Origin: Brevipalpus yothersi
Taxonomy: Eukaryota > Arthropoda > Arachnida > Trombidiformes > Tenuipalpidae
Direction of reading: 5' to 3'
Assembly: GCA_003956705.1 (NCBI GenBank)
Contig: QZCP01000723.1
Span: 124,001-188,000 of the forward strand
Length of the DNA stretch: 64,000 nt
Position 1 is the stretch's first letter; every line of letters starts with the position of its first letter. Shown here piece after piece: positions 23,733 through 35,856 of the stretch. The position numbers and the translations under genes were made by a program. Under the pieces are notes generated by a model, which saw nothing but the letters and a program-made list of their open reading frames with translations, had not been told where the DNA came from and ran no database searches.

Positions 23733-24679
23733 AATTTCAAATTTTACTGATGGCTCACAATCTATTACTTCATTTCCTCTATCTTGGAGCATTTTCCCAT
23801 TTAATCTTGATTTCTCGCCTCATTTTCTTGAGAATTTTTATTAATCTATCTGCTCACTACTCTATTGGCTCATAAGTTTCAATCAAAATTGCTTTTTCAG
23901 TTGGCAATAAGTCGTAAATCGTCTTCATCTCCCTAAATCCTACATGATGAGGGGAAAAGTTAATTTTCGATCATCATTATAAGTACAATAATAATTCTGG
24001 CCAAATTGCCTATGACTGGAGTAACTTGGCAAATTCAATTCTTCATTCGGATCATGAAGTGAATGTTATCAAAGAATGGTTCTATTTATTGAATCGATCC
24101 GTTTCCACTGATATTTTCTTAGCCTTTTGGTCAAAATCATTGCAATGTTTGGCCTGAAACTTTTTGAATTAAATCAGCCATGATCTAATCCAAGTTATAA
24201 GAAAACACTGTGGAAGAATTAGAAAAAGAAATTCATCGATTCTCAAGCCATTCTTTGAGCTATTGTGTAAGAATGTAGCTTTTCTCAGTGCCTTTCAAAT
24301 ATTTATCGAGTAAGTTTTCCGATGAACTGGGCTCTACAAAATTTATCTGGATCACTAAATTTAGCTGATTTTTCAGCGAAATTTGCTTCAACGGAAATGG
24401 TTTCTTTGACCATAAATCTTATGCTCCAAATGCACTCAGAACTGATGGATCAAACATTAGGAGCAAGAAAATGGGTATCAAAAAAGGAAAAAAATTGAAT
24501 GCGACCGGACATGACTTGTCATATTAATTGTAATAAAATTTCTCTCAAGTGTCATGAGAATTCCTTCATCTTGTGACGTATCTTGTGATCGGAAATGCCT
24601 GACTAGATCAATTGAGGACTTTTGTTTGACATTTCTAGTGCAATCACAATATACACCAGAACCGTTCACTATTCCCTTT

Positions 24680-24807
<128 letters not shown>

Positions 24808-25042
24808 TCTTCTGTGTGAATTTAAGTATATGAAACGTCATTACGTGTGTTCATCCTCGTAAGATGGTGAGTAAAGAGATGGATGTCGATGGAGAAAAAT
24901 GCAGTACATCACGTAGAGGGAAACTTCTCTTTGTTAGTTTTTTTTCTTTCCGTATTCTTGAACTCATCTATATCAATAGATGATGGAACTGTTGATTGAA
25001 TGAAAGTTGAGTGTCTGTCAAACACACACACACAGTTGCCTT

Positions 25043-25142
<100 letters not shown>

Positions 25143-27224
25143 TGTGTTGATAAAGCAAATGATGATGAAAAGTGCATAAAAAAGGGGGAAGGTCTCGAAA
25201 GATTAATATTATATTATCAACTGCGAGGCAACTTCCCCAAAAATTCATGTCAGGGACTTGATTGTGTATGTGTATGTGTATGTAAAGAGAATGATGCAAA
25301 TACTGATGAAAAAAATGAAAGAAAACCAAAAAATTAATCAAGATGAAGGAGTGTGTCATGTCTACCTCTTCACTTCTCTCTTTCTTTCATTCTTTCTCTC
25401 TCTTTATCGTACGATCCCTATTGATTCATGGGCATGGTCTAACGTCAACGGAATTGCAATATTTCTGAGAAGGAAGGCAATCATCAAGTAAAAGTAGCAG
25501 CAATATTTAACGTTAGAACCAGTTCTGATCGCTTTAAACAGATTTTGTTATCAGAATTTTGCTCATGGGCTTGATCTAGCAAATAGCGGCACATCACCTA
25601 ATTTTTTGCTGACAATAAATTACAAGTGGAATAATTATTCACTCAACATTTTGGTGCGAAGATTCAATCTTGAAGTTTTTCCATCAGATTAGAATCATGA
25701 GGACCACAGTGGATAAGAATCCATTCTAGAACTTTTGATACGAATCAGGCTCCATCAAATAAAAACTGAATCATCTTGATACTGATTGCGAAATCGAAAT
25801 TCTTATGAACTGGCTTATCTATTCAATCAATGCTGATTTTTTATCCTCATCTTGTTCATCTTTCGCCGAAAAATTGTTAGTTTTAACTCCAAACTCCAAA
25901 CTTTTTTTTCTTCTTCTTCTCTCTCTCTTTCCTGATCATCATCAAATCTTTTCAAATCACTTTTAGTCTTTACCTACATTTAGCTGTTGAATACAGTTCA
26001 GCTATCAGTTCTGAAGAGAGCCTCTTTCGCATGTGTTAACGTCAAAGATATCCTTCTGATGGTTTCAGATGATTTCAAGTGCCTTTCCATCTATCCATCT
26101 AATCCATTCATTTGAACGAGTGTTTGTTGATTAGATTCTTCCTGAATTATTATTATAATTATTTTTCTTCTTCTTCTTCCTTCCCCTTGGAACACATCTC
26201 TCTTTTCCTTTATCTCTCTTTTTTATCACTTTATCGCGCTTTCTGGCTGAAACAAGCAAACTGCTGTCCAGTGTCCATCGTCCAATATCATTGCCATACA
26301 AAAAATTTTTTTCTCGCTTCAGCCATTTTGAGTGATCAGCGTGCTGATAAATATAAATACACACATATACAGCCAAGCAGGCAAATCAAATCAAATAATA
26401 ATCCATGTTGTTTATTCGTTTCAAGTGTTCTAGTTTAATTTTTACCATACTCACTTGACATCTAGTAACACCAGTCCAGCGAAAGGAAAAAACTTTCACC
26501 TACTTGACCTCAAGTGTGAGCGTGATTCTTGTCATCAAGGAATACAATATTTCGCAATATTATCACACTCAACACTGATTTTGAACAAGTGAAAAGACAA
26601 AAAGAATTGTGTGATTTAATTGTGGAAAATATCGCAGGGAACAAAAAAAAATCTACCACAGAGTATCATGTACAAAGAGTGAAACCATCATCATTCGTCA
26701 ATCGTGAGAGCACACAGTGAGATATTTCATGATAAATCGACGATTGATAGTGTCCCTGATAAAGATTGATTTATAAAGGTCGTCATCATCACCATCAGTT
26801 TCTTTTTCAAGGTATGTAACAATGAAAAGAATTTTGATGATAGTGATGAAAAAGTGATGATACTTGATACATGTGTGTGTAAGTCTCTTTCTCTCTCCAT
26901 CTTTTACTTGATTTCAGTTGATTTGATATTGCCTTTTCCTCGCCCGATGAGGCCATTGGAAAGATGTTGAAATTTGATTAGATATACTTTACGTTGATCC
27001 TTGAACGATGTGAAAAAAGCAGCAGTTGTGGGTATGAAAGAGAGAGATGGAATTGCGCGCATCTTGTGAGAGGCCAAAATGGGTTCGATACCCCTTGAAG
27101 TGTATCAGGCTTCTTCTTGGGCATCCTTAAAATTAATTCAGACGAAGTGGCCTGATAAAAGGTCGGAAATGCCTTTCGGAGGCCAGCCTCAACGCTATTA
27201 CTCTCGCTCACTCTCATGATTTTG

Positions 27225-27259
<35 letters not shown>

Positions 27260-27895
27260 AACTTTGTCTCTCTTCTCACTTACACCGTAGACGCTTTTAA
27301 TGGCTAACTACCAACTTTCTGTCCATCGGTGAAATCTTATATCCTTCATGCTAGCTTTACTCGAGCAACAGGTTTACAGGCCATAAGTGGCGTGCATGGT
27401 GATTCTTAGGTCATTCCAGAAATCTCCTCTCTCTCTCTCCCCTGATTCTGTCAACGTCGATTACCGTTTGATTCTAATTCATCGTTCAATCTGAAAGAGA
27501 GAGGAAGAGAGAGAGAGAGAGAGAAAGAAAGAGAGGGATATTCCAGAGCTCAAGGAGAGAAGATGAATAGGGGAAAAGAGACGGGACTTTCCCATGTAAC
27601 TGGATGAAAAAAGAGGCCAATTGAAAGAGAAAAAGAAAAAGAAAGAGAGAAAGGGAGGGAGAGAGAGAAAGATTCTTAATTGTGTTCAAGTGTATATGAA
27701 AAGAAATTGAGTCGTTCCATCAAACAGAATTTGATTGGAGAAAGATGGAGAAAGGAATGATTGGAAACTGAGAAGAGGCGATCCCCATGAGTCACTTGAA
27801 GAGAGAGAGAGAGAAAGAGGAGAGAGAGAAGGAGAAAGAGGAGAGAAAGATGAAGAAAGAGAGAGAGAGATGAAGGGAGAGAGAGAAGAGGAGCA
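27225..27895. repeat. Cluster of short CT and GA tracts
   Basis: A CT run at 27225-27257 is followed by CT-rich (27428-27440) and GA-rich (27493-27532, 27630-27672, 27799-27895) imperfect runs. Long stretches are purine-only on one strand. Confidence 0.8.
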
Positions 27896-28543
27896 AAGTG
27901 GCATGGTTTCAAGTGAGGCTATAAAAGCGGTCACAGATCATGAGAATTCTTCAGAAAAGAATCTTAACTATCAAGTAAAGTTTGCTTGAAACTTTCCCCG
28001 AACAGTGAATGAACTTTATATCAAAAGTTACACAGTCAATTTTGATCTATTTTTCTTTTCAAACTTGAATATTCTTTGCTCCTCTTTATGCCATCATGCT
28101 TTCATTGTTCAGACAATTGCAACCTTCATAATCTGTGGAACAACGTTACTGGACTTATCAAGTTAGATATCTCATCAACTATCTTACTTCTTTAGACACA
28201 CATTGAGCAATCGTTAACAAACTGCGAAACTTTTTGCGAAACGTTCGTGTTGCAACTCCGTATCATTGATACATCCTCAAGTGACCAATCATCATCATTT
28301 TGCAATCAAATTACCAAGAGACACTCGCTGAGTGTGTGATTGGATAGTTTTCAACCGCCACTTTGATCCCTTATCAGCCCTATTCAAGCTCATCAAAGAG
28401 AAAGAGAGTGAGAAGTGAAAAAATCAAATATTCTTCACTTGTATTCCTCACTTGGTTAGCTTGTGTGTTTGCCTGTGTGAGCCATCATCATTCTTCGTTC
28501 CTTCAACATTTTATCACTCACTACTGTCTCTCCCACTCAAAGT

Positions 28544-31500
28544 ATGGATCGTAGCATCAAATCATCCATCGGAAGGACCATTCATCTGAATATATCCACC
28601 GCATCACTACTGTCCAGTGGTTTCATATTGATATTGTTAATATCATCATGCCTCCATGTAGATGCAGCTATTGGTCCAGCCAAAATGGCCAGTCCACGAG
28701 AAGGCCTCAAATCAAATACACTAGTTCGATTAACCAAAACAAAGCCTGTAAGTATATATATCTGTGATCTTGACGTCTTGTCTTCTCTCTCTTGGCAATA
28801 TTTTTTCACGTTCATCGATCAATGTCAATTTGTTAACTGATTTTCGAGGCACTGTTAGAAGAGCAAATGAATATCTTTCAAGAATATTCACCAAAATAAG
28901 CTCAAAATAGCTCTCTATATCAGTGAATCCCAGAATTCCCAGGGTTTTACAAGTATTCTGCAACATCAGCATACCGATGGGTACATCTATCTGATTATCT
29001 AGATAGATGTCTAGCTCCACTGTCTGCCGGGAAAATTCCCTTTTTTTCTCTCTTCTTACTTAGTTAGCCAGCCCAATTTGTGTACCATATATATAAATAT
29101 AAACGGGTGAATTGAACCTCATGTGACTCGTGTGTTTCTCTCTCTTTCTCTATACTTTTACAGTCTCAAGCTAATCGCATAAATCAAGACAAACTGTCCA
29201 AAGATGGATTCTTGCGTATTCGTGAGGAACCACCGAAAGAGCTCATCACCATAATGGGCAGCAGTCATGTGCTTACTTGTGAGGCTCAAGGTAGCCCACC
29301 ACCGAAGATATATTGGCTAAAGGATGGCTACAAGCTACCTCAGGTAAAGAAAATTATTATTACACAAAAAAAGAGAGAGAAAAAGTTATAAATTTTGTTT
29401 TTCATGTGTGTGTATGTTTTCAGAGAAAAAAATCACTAGTCAAAGTAGTACAGTAAAGAATAAAATAATAATAGTTAGCTATAAATCAAATTGCATGACA
29501 GAGCACGTTCAAATTTTCTGTTTTTTTGGAAATGATTTAAAAGACTGTCTCTAATGCTTAAATCATAGCACAACTGATTAGTATTCAATTTAACACGCTT
29601 TTCTCTCTTTTACCCCCTCTATATTCACCTCCTTTCCTACTTGCACAATCTCGATGATTACCAATGATCAGAGTCTAGATGATTTGGTGAAAATTACCGA
29701 AGAGACAGCTAATGGTGCCAAAGGAAATTCTCTTGGACTCAGTCTAAGTGTATCAAGATTATTTTTGGACTGTCTAAGTCCACGAGACGCTGGTCAATAC
29801 ACTTGCGTTGCCGAAACGCCCTACCTGAAGGCCATTTCTCATACTCATGTTAAAGTGGAAGCCGACGGAAGCCGATTAGCAGAGGCTACATGCTTGAACC
29901 GAGAGCCGGCAGGTAAGAATAAGATGGAGAAAGATGAAAAAAGAATGAGGGATGGATGATAAGGTAGAGAAGAGAGAAAGAGAGTTGATGAGAATGATGA
30001 GAGAAAAAGAGATGAGAAATTGGTACGACTTTGTACGTTTGTGTGTGCTTTTTGCCACCTCAAAAAATTATTGAGGTATCAATTATGTATTCCAGCTGCA
30101 TGTATTCAATCAAAATTTTCCCCACAATTAGCCAGCTTTTCAAGTGAACAAGTATCAATATTCTTGATTCAAGTAGACTTCTCACGGCAAGTGAGAGGAG
30201 GAGTTACTTTTAATTAGCATTTAGTGACGTACATAGGGTGAGAAAGGAGGTTTGAAACCGACAAAGATTTAGTAGTAGTAGAAGAAGAAGAAGAAGAAAA
30301 AGGAGGAGAGATGGAGAGACATGAGGTGATGTGTGTACTTTCTGGAGGATAGGAATATACGTATAGTGGACTTGGAAGAAGAGAACTGGACATGAGTACA
30401 ATATTATGCATTAGAACTTGACTAACTGACATGAGATCAATTCAGGTAATTGGTCAAAAGTTTGAGTACTCACCATGATCTTTATTCATATGCTAACCTG
30501 TTCGTGATGTCCCTGAGTTTTTTTCTGATACTTCTCACGAAGAAAAATTTAGATAAGTTATCATGGAAACTGTTCGATTTTTTCTTCCATTTTCTCGAGA
30601 ATAGTTGAAGGAATGAAAAGGTAGAAAAGGTTACCACACAAGAAGCTCAACATTCTCGTGCTGAACATGCTTTCGTGTATTGACATTTTCAAGGCATGCT
30701 TTTGATTGAGCAACACTTTTTGGTCTCTTTAATTCATTTTGATGCCAGAACGTGAAGCCTCAAAACTGATCACTGATGCAACCATGAAATATGAGAGAAA
30801 GAGAAAAAAATGGCGGGAAGTAAAATTCCCCCCATTAAGGATGCAACATCATGCTTGTCAATCATGTTATTCCACCTTTTTGAATATCACTGATTTAGCT
30901 TGGAGGCTAAGAATTCCCCTAAAAACTAGACATCTTCATAACGACAAGGTTGATAGAGAAATCTTGAATCGACCTTCGATCGAAATAGATCGTCTCTAGT
31001 TCAAATTTTTTATACATCATGAAGCTTGTTACGACTGTCGTCATCGAAAACTAAAATTAGAGAGAAAGAGAAAGAGAAAGAAAGATTGTCTCTACCCATG
31101 CAAATAATGATGTTTCAAAATGGAGTGAACGTTTAAAATACACTGCCTCATTGTGCTCATTAATCTGATCAGATTACTCACAATGAAATTTTTTTCATAT
31201 TTGATCAACAATTTCTAAATCATATTCTTCTCTCTCTCTCTCTTCATTAAAACTCACAGCACTGGCAACTTCCACCAGAATTTACATGTGGACAAGTACA
31301 CGGCTTGAAACTATTGGCAATTCAGTGATACTCTTCTGTCGTGCAGAAGGTATTCCTATTCCGCGAGTAAAATGGCTTGGACCCGATGATCAGCCGATAC
31401 CTCATCGCTCAAATCGTTATGAAGTGTTGAGTGATGGTGATTTGTATATACGAAATATTCGATGGGCTGACATGGGAGGCTATACATGTGTAGCAGAGAA

Positions 31501-31687
31501 TGAATTCGGACAGGACAAAGTTGTGACGTTTCTTTATCCTACCAAGGTGAGCTTGATGATGATAATATTCATCGATGGAATTTTTTCCTTTTAGATTCAC
31601 ACTTGACAATCTTTATCAATTTTATCAGATCAACTCTTTTTAACTATATTTCGTTTTCTTTTCCACTAGTCTGACAATCATCATTGA
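28544..31687 (+). CDS. ImpL2: Imp-L2-like secreted insulin/IGF-binding protein with two Ig domains
   Basis: Five exons (28544..28747, 29164..29343, 29672..29912, 31260..31546, 31670..31687) join in phase to 309 aa. A signal sequence is evident (SLLSSGFILILLISSCLHVDA). Ig domain 1 spans exons 2-3 (VLTCEAQGSPPPKIYWLKDG to AGQYTCVAETPY) and Ig domain 2 is exon 4 (SVILFCRAEGIPIPRVKW to GGYTCVAENEFGQDKVVTF). The C-terminal signature around RNIRWADMGGYTCVAENE is characteristic of insect Imp-L2, a secreted protein that binds insulin-like peptides and damps insulin signalling. The last exon adds only five codons plus stop; reading through its donor instead would add 15 unrelated residues. Intron 3 (1.35 kb) is the longest. 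Confidence 0.9.
29913..31259 (+). other. ImpL2 intron 3
   Basis: A 1.35-kb intron with several GA-rich runs (29965-30012, 31059-31085) and a polypyrimidine tract before the CACAG acceptor. The ORF at 30739..30999 inside it shows no recognisable protein feature and is not called. Confidence 0.6.
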
Positions 31688-32689
31688 CCAAACCCAATTT
31701 TGATGGATTGATCCTGGACAAAGAATCTCATTTTCATGTCTCATGCTTGCCTCTCTCTCTCTCTTCATGCTCATCAAGATCAACTAACTTGAACCAAACA
31801 TATTTTTACTTTGAATACACCAAGTGTATCTTCTAAAAGATTTTTTTTATTACACTTCCATTGCTATTTTTACTTTTCACAAAAGCATCAGAAGTCATTG
31901 TATCTTTTTCTTTCCTGATGATTTTTACCCACACACAAATTGGAATTCAATGAGAAATAATCATGAAATTCCTGTTCATATTCTACCAAATGGCTCATCA
32001 AATCTTCAGCACCATGGACAATGCACATAAACTACTCTCGTCCAAAAGATACACACATAGATACACACATCCATTTTTTTACATAACTTTTTGTTGATCC
32101 ACTGAGATTTTACAAATAAGTCTATTCGAAAAGTCCAAAGCGTAACAATACACATTTATATTTCCTCTTGTTGTGATACAAACACACATACCTTAGTACG
32201 CTTGAAATAAGACAAAATAAATTCTGACTCTGAATATAACACAAATCTGAGATTTTCTAAATTTTTTTCTCCGAAGTTTAAGTTTTCTAGGACTTGAAAT
32301 GATTTATCTCCCCTTTCGATGGAATTTTGTTCCCATTTCTCACTATGAACCTCTTTACAGCTCATGAGCTCTGAAAGATTTTTAAAAATTTCTGGGATCT
32401 TGGTATTTCACTTGTAATGGGGCATAAGTCTTGTAGATAGCAAATTTGTTAGAAATACTTATCATACCATACAAAAACTTGGAGAGGTGACTGATCATGG
32501 TGAAAAAAGTTCATTTTCGACTGAATGTTATGAAAAGTATCGATATTTTAATCCTCTGATGAAGTCCAGGTTGAGTTCAGTTCTCTCACAATATTGAATC
32601 TGAATTGCAAACATACAATTTCCTTTTCTATCTCAAGCTCTAACTGATTTTTCCTACTCTTGAGAAATCTCGTTCTACATCAGGTGAAA
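31688..32689. other. ImpL2 3' flank
   Basis: AT-rich sequence of about 1 kb, probably including the ImpL2 3' UTR. Small tandem runs such as GATACACACATA near 32048-32068 are seen. No gene. Confidence 0.4.
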
Positions 32690-33115
32690 AAATCACTGAA
32701 TTTTCTACAAATTTGATTGCATTCAAAGGTCCATCACATTTGAGAGCCAATCGAATTGCATGACACTGTAGTATAGCTCCATTGATTCCTTTCACATTTG
32801 AATGGGTTATTTTGGAACAATTTGCTGCTAGTTCATTGATCTGTTCATCGGAAAAGTTTAAGCCGAACAATGCAACAGGTGCAATTCGCATAGCAGCTCC
32901 ATTACCATAGGAACCTGTACCATTGAATTGCCGTTGAGCAGGTAGAAAAGAAGTGATCCTCATAATTGGTAAGATGAAGTGCATTGCATCCATAGCCTCA
33001 GCGAGTATTTTGGAAGTATCCTTCGGTAAATTGTTTAGCCAACTCGGTTACATTGAAACCATTGTTCTGTAGCCGGGTAGCTGAATCAGTGATGGTGAGA
33101 ACACTTCAACACGAG
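32690..33115 (-). pseudogene. Broken inverted copy of the middle of ARH3
   Basis: On the minus strand this segment matches ARH3 exon 2 from roughly the FTDD metal motif to the LNAIEFVEE helix (parent ~22790-23235). The core of about 80 codons (FLPAQRQFNGTG to DGPLNAIKFVEN) differs from the parent protein by only about three residues (T to S, E to K, E to N). Upstream it is damaged: the CGA codon in NTRRGYG is TGA, an 18-bp deletion removes YNVVDV-region codons, a 4-bp insertion after NYED shifts the frame, and the metal-binding motif is degraded. There is no start, no first exon and no C-terminal catalytic GDTDT segment. It is a partial DNA duplication and not a working gene. The region covered does not include the parent intron, so a retro-copy cannot be judged. 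Confidence 0.9.
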
Positions 33116-34139
33116 AAGAGAAGAATCGAGAATCAGCTGAATAGTTGCGTTCATTGACCAACGAAGAGCTGACGTTCGTTAGAAGTCATATGAGATGGAT
33201 TTCAATCTTCAAGAAGAATTCACTTGACTCACTCACGCATCTTATTTCGAACAAAAATTACGAAATATCAAGGATGTTCACCTAGTAAAGACTTGTGAAA
33301 CTTATTATAAGCCATTTGAGACCAGGTCAGCATCAATCAACAAACTATCCAGTGGCAAAGAAAAGGACGAGTGGACTTTAAAGATGATCTCGATTTGATT
33401 GAGTTAGCTCATGAATAGTACAATTAACTTACCTCTCTATACAAAAAGTAGATAAAGTAGATAAATTTTCCTCATCTAAACCATGAGTAGCATGTGTTAC
33501 GCACCAATCAGAAAATTAAACTAATTTCCGGTGAAAGTTTTCAGTTATCATGAGAAATCTTCTCTCTTACTTCACCATTGTAGGGTTTCCTTTACCTACC
33601 AACTATTTCTGTTAGTAGATTGATGATTGAATAATGTTATCCTCACCCTTTCCTATTTCTACATAGAAATCACTACTCTGAGAAAAACCTTCCGTTGGCA
33701 TGCTAATGATATATGTTGAATCATTATGTACCTTGATTGCTCCGGAATTTCACTCAGGAAACTTGCTTTGCTCCAGATCAATTTCGACATCCTATCTAAG
33801 ATTCGGGGCACAAAATACGGCATGATTGCTCTCTACTGGGTCCACTTTTTCCAGTCTCTTCCAAATCGCAGAGATCCGGAATGAGCTAAAATTCCAACCC
33901 GTAGCCCTGTGGTGATCGGTACGAGAGCGAGAGTTCTATCACTCGAAATGGCCTCGGAACCTAATTACTGGCCGAAAAACGGAAACGGAAATTACTCAGC
34001 CCAACTGGTATGAGAGAGAGAGAGAGGCAGGAATGAGGCAATGAAGCTCGGCTGGTGAGCGTTCAGAAATCAGCGGGATTGCTGAAACAGCCTGTGGACA
34101 TGAGTTGATTCAATTCAATTTCAATCGAGAGACATGGTG

Positions 34140-34860
34140 AAGTAGCCTAAGAGAGGCCACTCTCTCTCTCTCTTCTCTTCTCTCTCATCTCTCTCGGCCT
34201 AGGACACACCACTGACTTGTTCAAAGGCTATCCATCTCTCTCTTTCCCCTCTTCTCGATCATTGGAAGATATATTCTCTCCACCTCTTCAGAAAAAAACG
34301 TGTGTAAGCTTACTTTATCATCTCTTGGATTCCAAGACTTGCTAATCGGAGAAGAAAAAGAAGAAGAAGAAAAAGTCCTCTCTCTTTCTCCTCTGGTCTG
34401 CCATGATGTGAGAACTGCGAATTCATCGTCGAGAGAGAGAGAGAGAGAGAGAGAGGATGAATAGATAGATTGATATTGCCGAAAAGTAAGAAAAAAAATT
34501 AACGCTTCCATGGGGCAAAGGCATGGCGAAAAAAACCGAAATATTCAAATGGTCGAGAGGTGGAGAAAGAGAGAGGTGCTCAAAACGCACTCTCTCTTTC
34601 TCTCCACCATCATGATGAATATATTCTGGGATGACCAAAAGAGAGAGAGAAGATGAAAGAAGAAAGGCCAAACCGGCCTTTTGGCCCGTCCCGAGGAGTG
34701 GCCGTTCGGCTACTTCATCTTTCTCTCTCTCTAGTTTCCATAGTTTTGTTCGAAAAGTCGCGCCACAAGAGTCCAGAGAGAGAGAAAGAAAGAGAGAAAG
34801 GGAGGGAAAAAAAGGACGAAGAGAGAGAAGAGAGAGAAGAGAGAGAAAAAGAGAGAGAGA
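34140..34860. repeat. Block of interspersed GA and CT tracts
   Basis: Short CT runs (34162-34200) and GA runs (34431-34455, 34641-34651, 34776-34800, 34818-34860) alternate on the two strands. Several can pair with one another. Apparent ORFs here are Ser-Leu or Arg-Glu repeat translations. Confidence 0.75.
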
Positions 34861-35267
34861 ATAAGTAACCTTGAGAGATGAGCAGTGTGTGTATGTGTGT
34901 GTGTTTAGTATAGTGGAAGCAGTTGAGCTTTTATCTTTCATCCAGCCTCGTAGCAATAGCAAGAGAGACTGTTTCCAACTTTAACTTTTGTAACTCTCAC
35001 CATTTTTGTAATTCACATTTCATTTTATTTCCTGCTTCTCATGTTGAGATATATCAAATATTATATATGTGTGAATGTGTAGAGTTGTGATGATTATTTT
35101 GAAATGTGCTCAGTAAATGAATATAAATATATCAGTTTGAATCAGTTCTCCTTAATCGGTGTCCATGTGGTCTGTGGAATGTGCTCTCTCTCTCTCCTCC
35201 TTCCCTTCACATACACACATACTTTGGGAATGTCAGCCGTTGGTCGTCTTGATGCCGATCATAGCCG

Positions 35268-35371
35268 ATCATGCTGGATGAGTGGGCCTCTAGTGCATGT
35301 GATTATAATCATACACATTCCTATGTGTATGTACCATTTTCATGACTAGATCCACACTCATCCAGAATGGT
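35268..35371. mobile_element. MITE-like hairpin element, copy 1
   Basis: A 104-bp segment is bounded by near-perfect ~19-bp inverted repeats: ATCATGCTGGATGAGTGGG at the left, and on the right the reverse complement ACCATTCTGGATGAGTGTG. A second copy with the same ends lies 0.5 kb downstream. The interior also holds an inner palindrome (CATACACAT ... ATGTGTATG). No coding capacity and no clear target-site duplication are seen. The mobile origin is inferred from structure and two copies only. Confidence 0.5.
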
Positions 35372-35778
35372 TTTGAGCTTTTGAAGGCTAATAATTGGAC
35401 CAATATTTTGTGGCGGGCTCAACGGCTGTTGGCTCCATTGTTGTTCAAATCCCTTTTCTCTCTCTCTTTCTCTTTCTCTTTGCCTCTCTCTTTCTTCCTC
35501 TCTTTCTTCTCTTTCTTCTTCTCTTTCTTTTCCTCTCTTGCCAACCGTCAAAACCATGCCTCAGGGCTCACTTGGTGCGCTTCTTTTCGGGCAACTTTTC
35601 AAATTCTTCTCCCTTTTTCCTGCTAATGGTCATCCATGTTTCGTTTGTAAGACAGATTGGAATTTCCTTTGGAATTGGACGGTTTCATATGGGTAAACTG
35701 TATCTATCTTTCCCTCTCTCTCTCTCTCTCTCCAATGTTTGGCAAATGTGTTCATCATGATGCATATTTATTTTCAAC

Positions 35779-35856
35779 ATCATACTGGATGAGTGTGCTT
35801 CTGGTACGTGTGGCCAACAATTTATCATGACTAGATCCACACTCATCCAAAATGAT
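35779..35856. mobile_element. MITE-like hairpin element, copy 2
   Basis: This 78-bp segment has the same ends as copy 1 (left ATCATACTGGATGAGTGTG, right reverse complement ATCATTTTGGATGAGTGTG). It shares the right-hand core CATGACTAGATCCACACTC but lacks about 26 bp of the interior palindrome. The orientation is the same as copy 1. No target-site duplication is obvious. Confidence 0.5.

Noticed and set aside
26529..26720. 63-aa ORF upstream of ImpL2
   Set aside because: It begins at a TTG rather than ATG and shows no protein feature; possibly 5' UTR.
27075..27110. GGGTTCGATACCCC, resembling a tRNA T-arm
   Set aside because: No acceptor stem, D-arm or anticodon arm could be folded around it.
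30739..30999. 86-aa ORF inside ImpL2 intron 3
   Set aside because: No recognisable motif, no splice context and AT-rich flanks; taken as chance.
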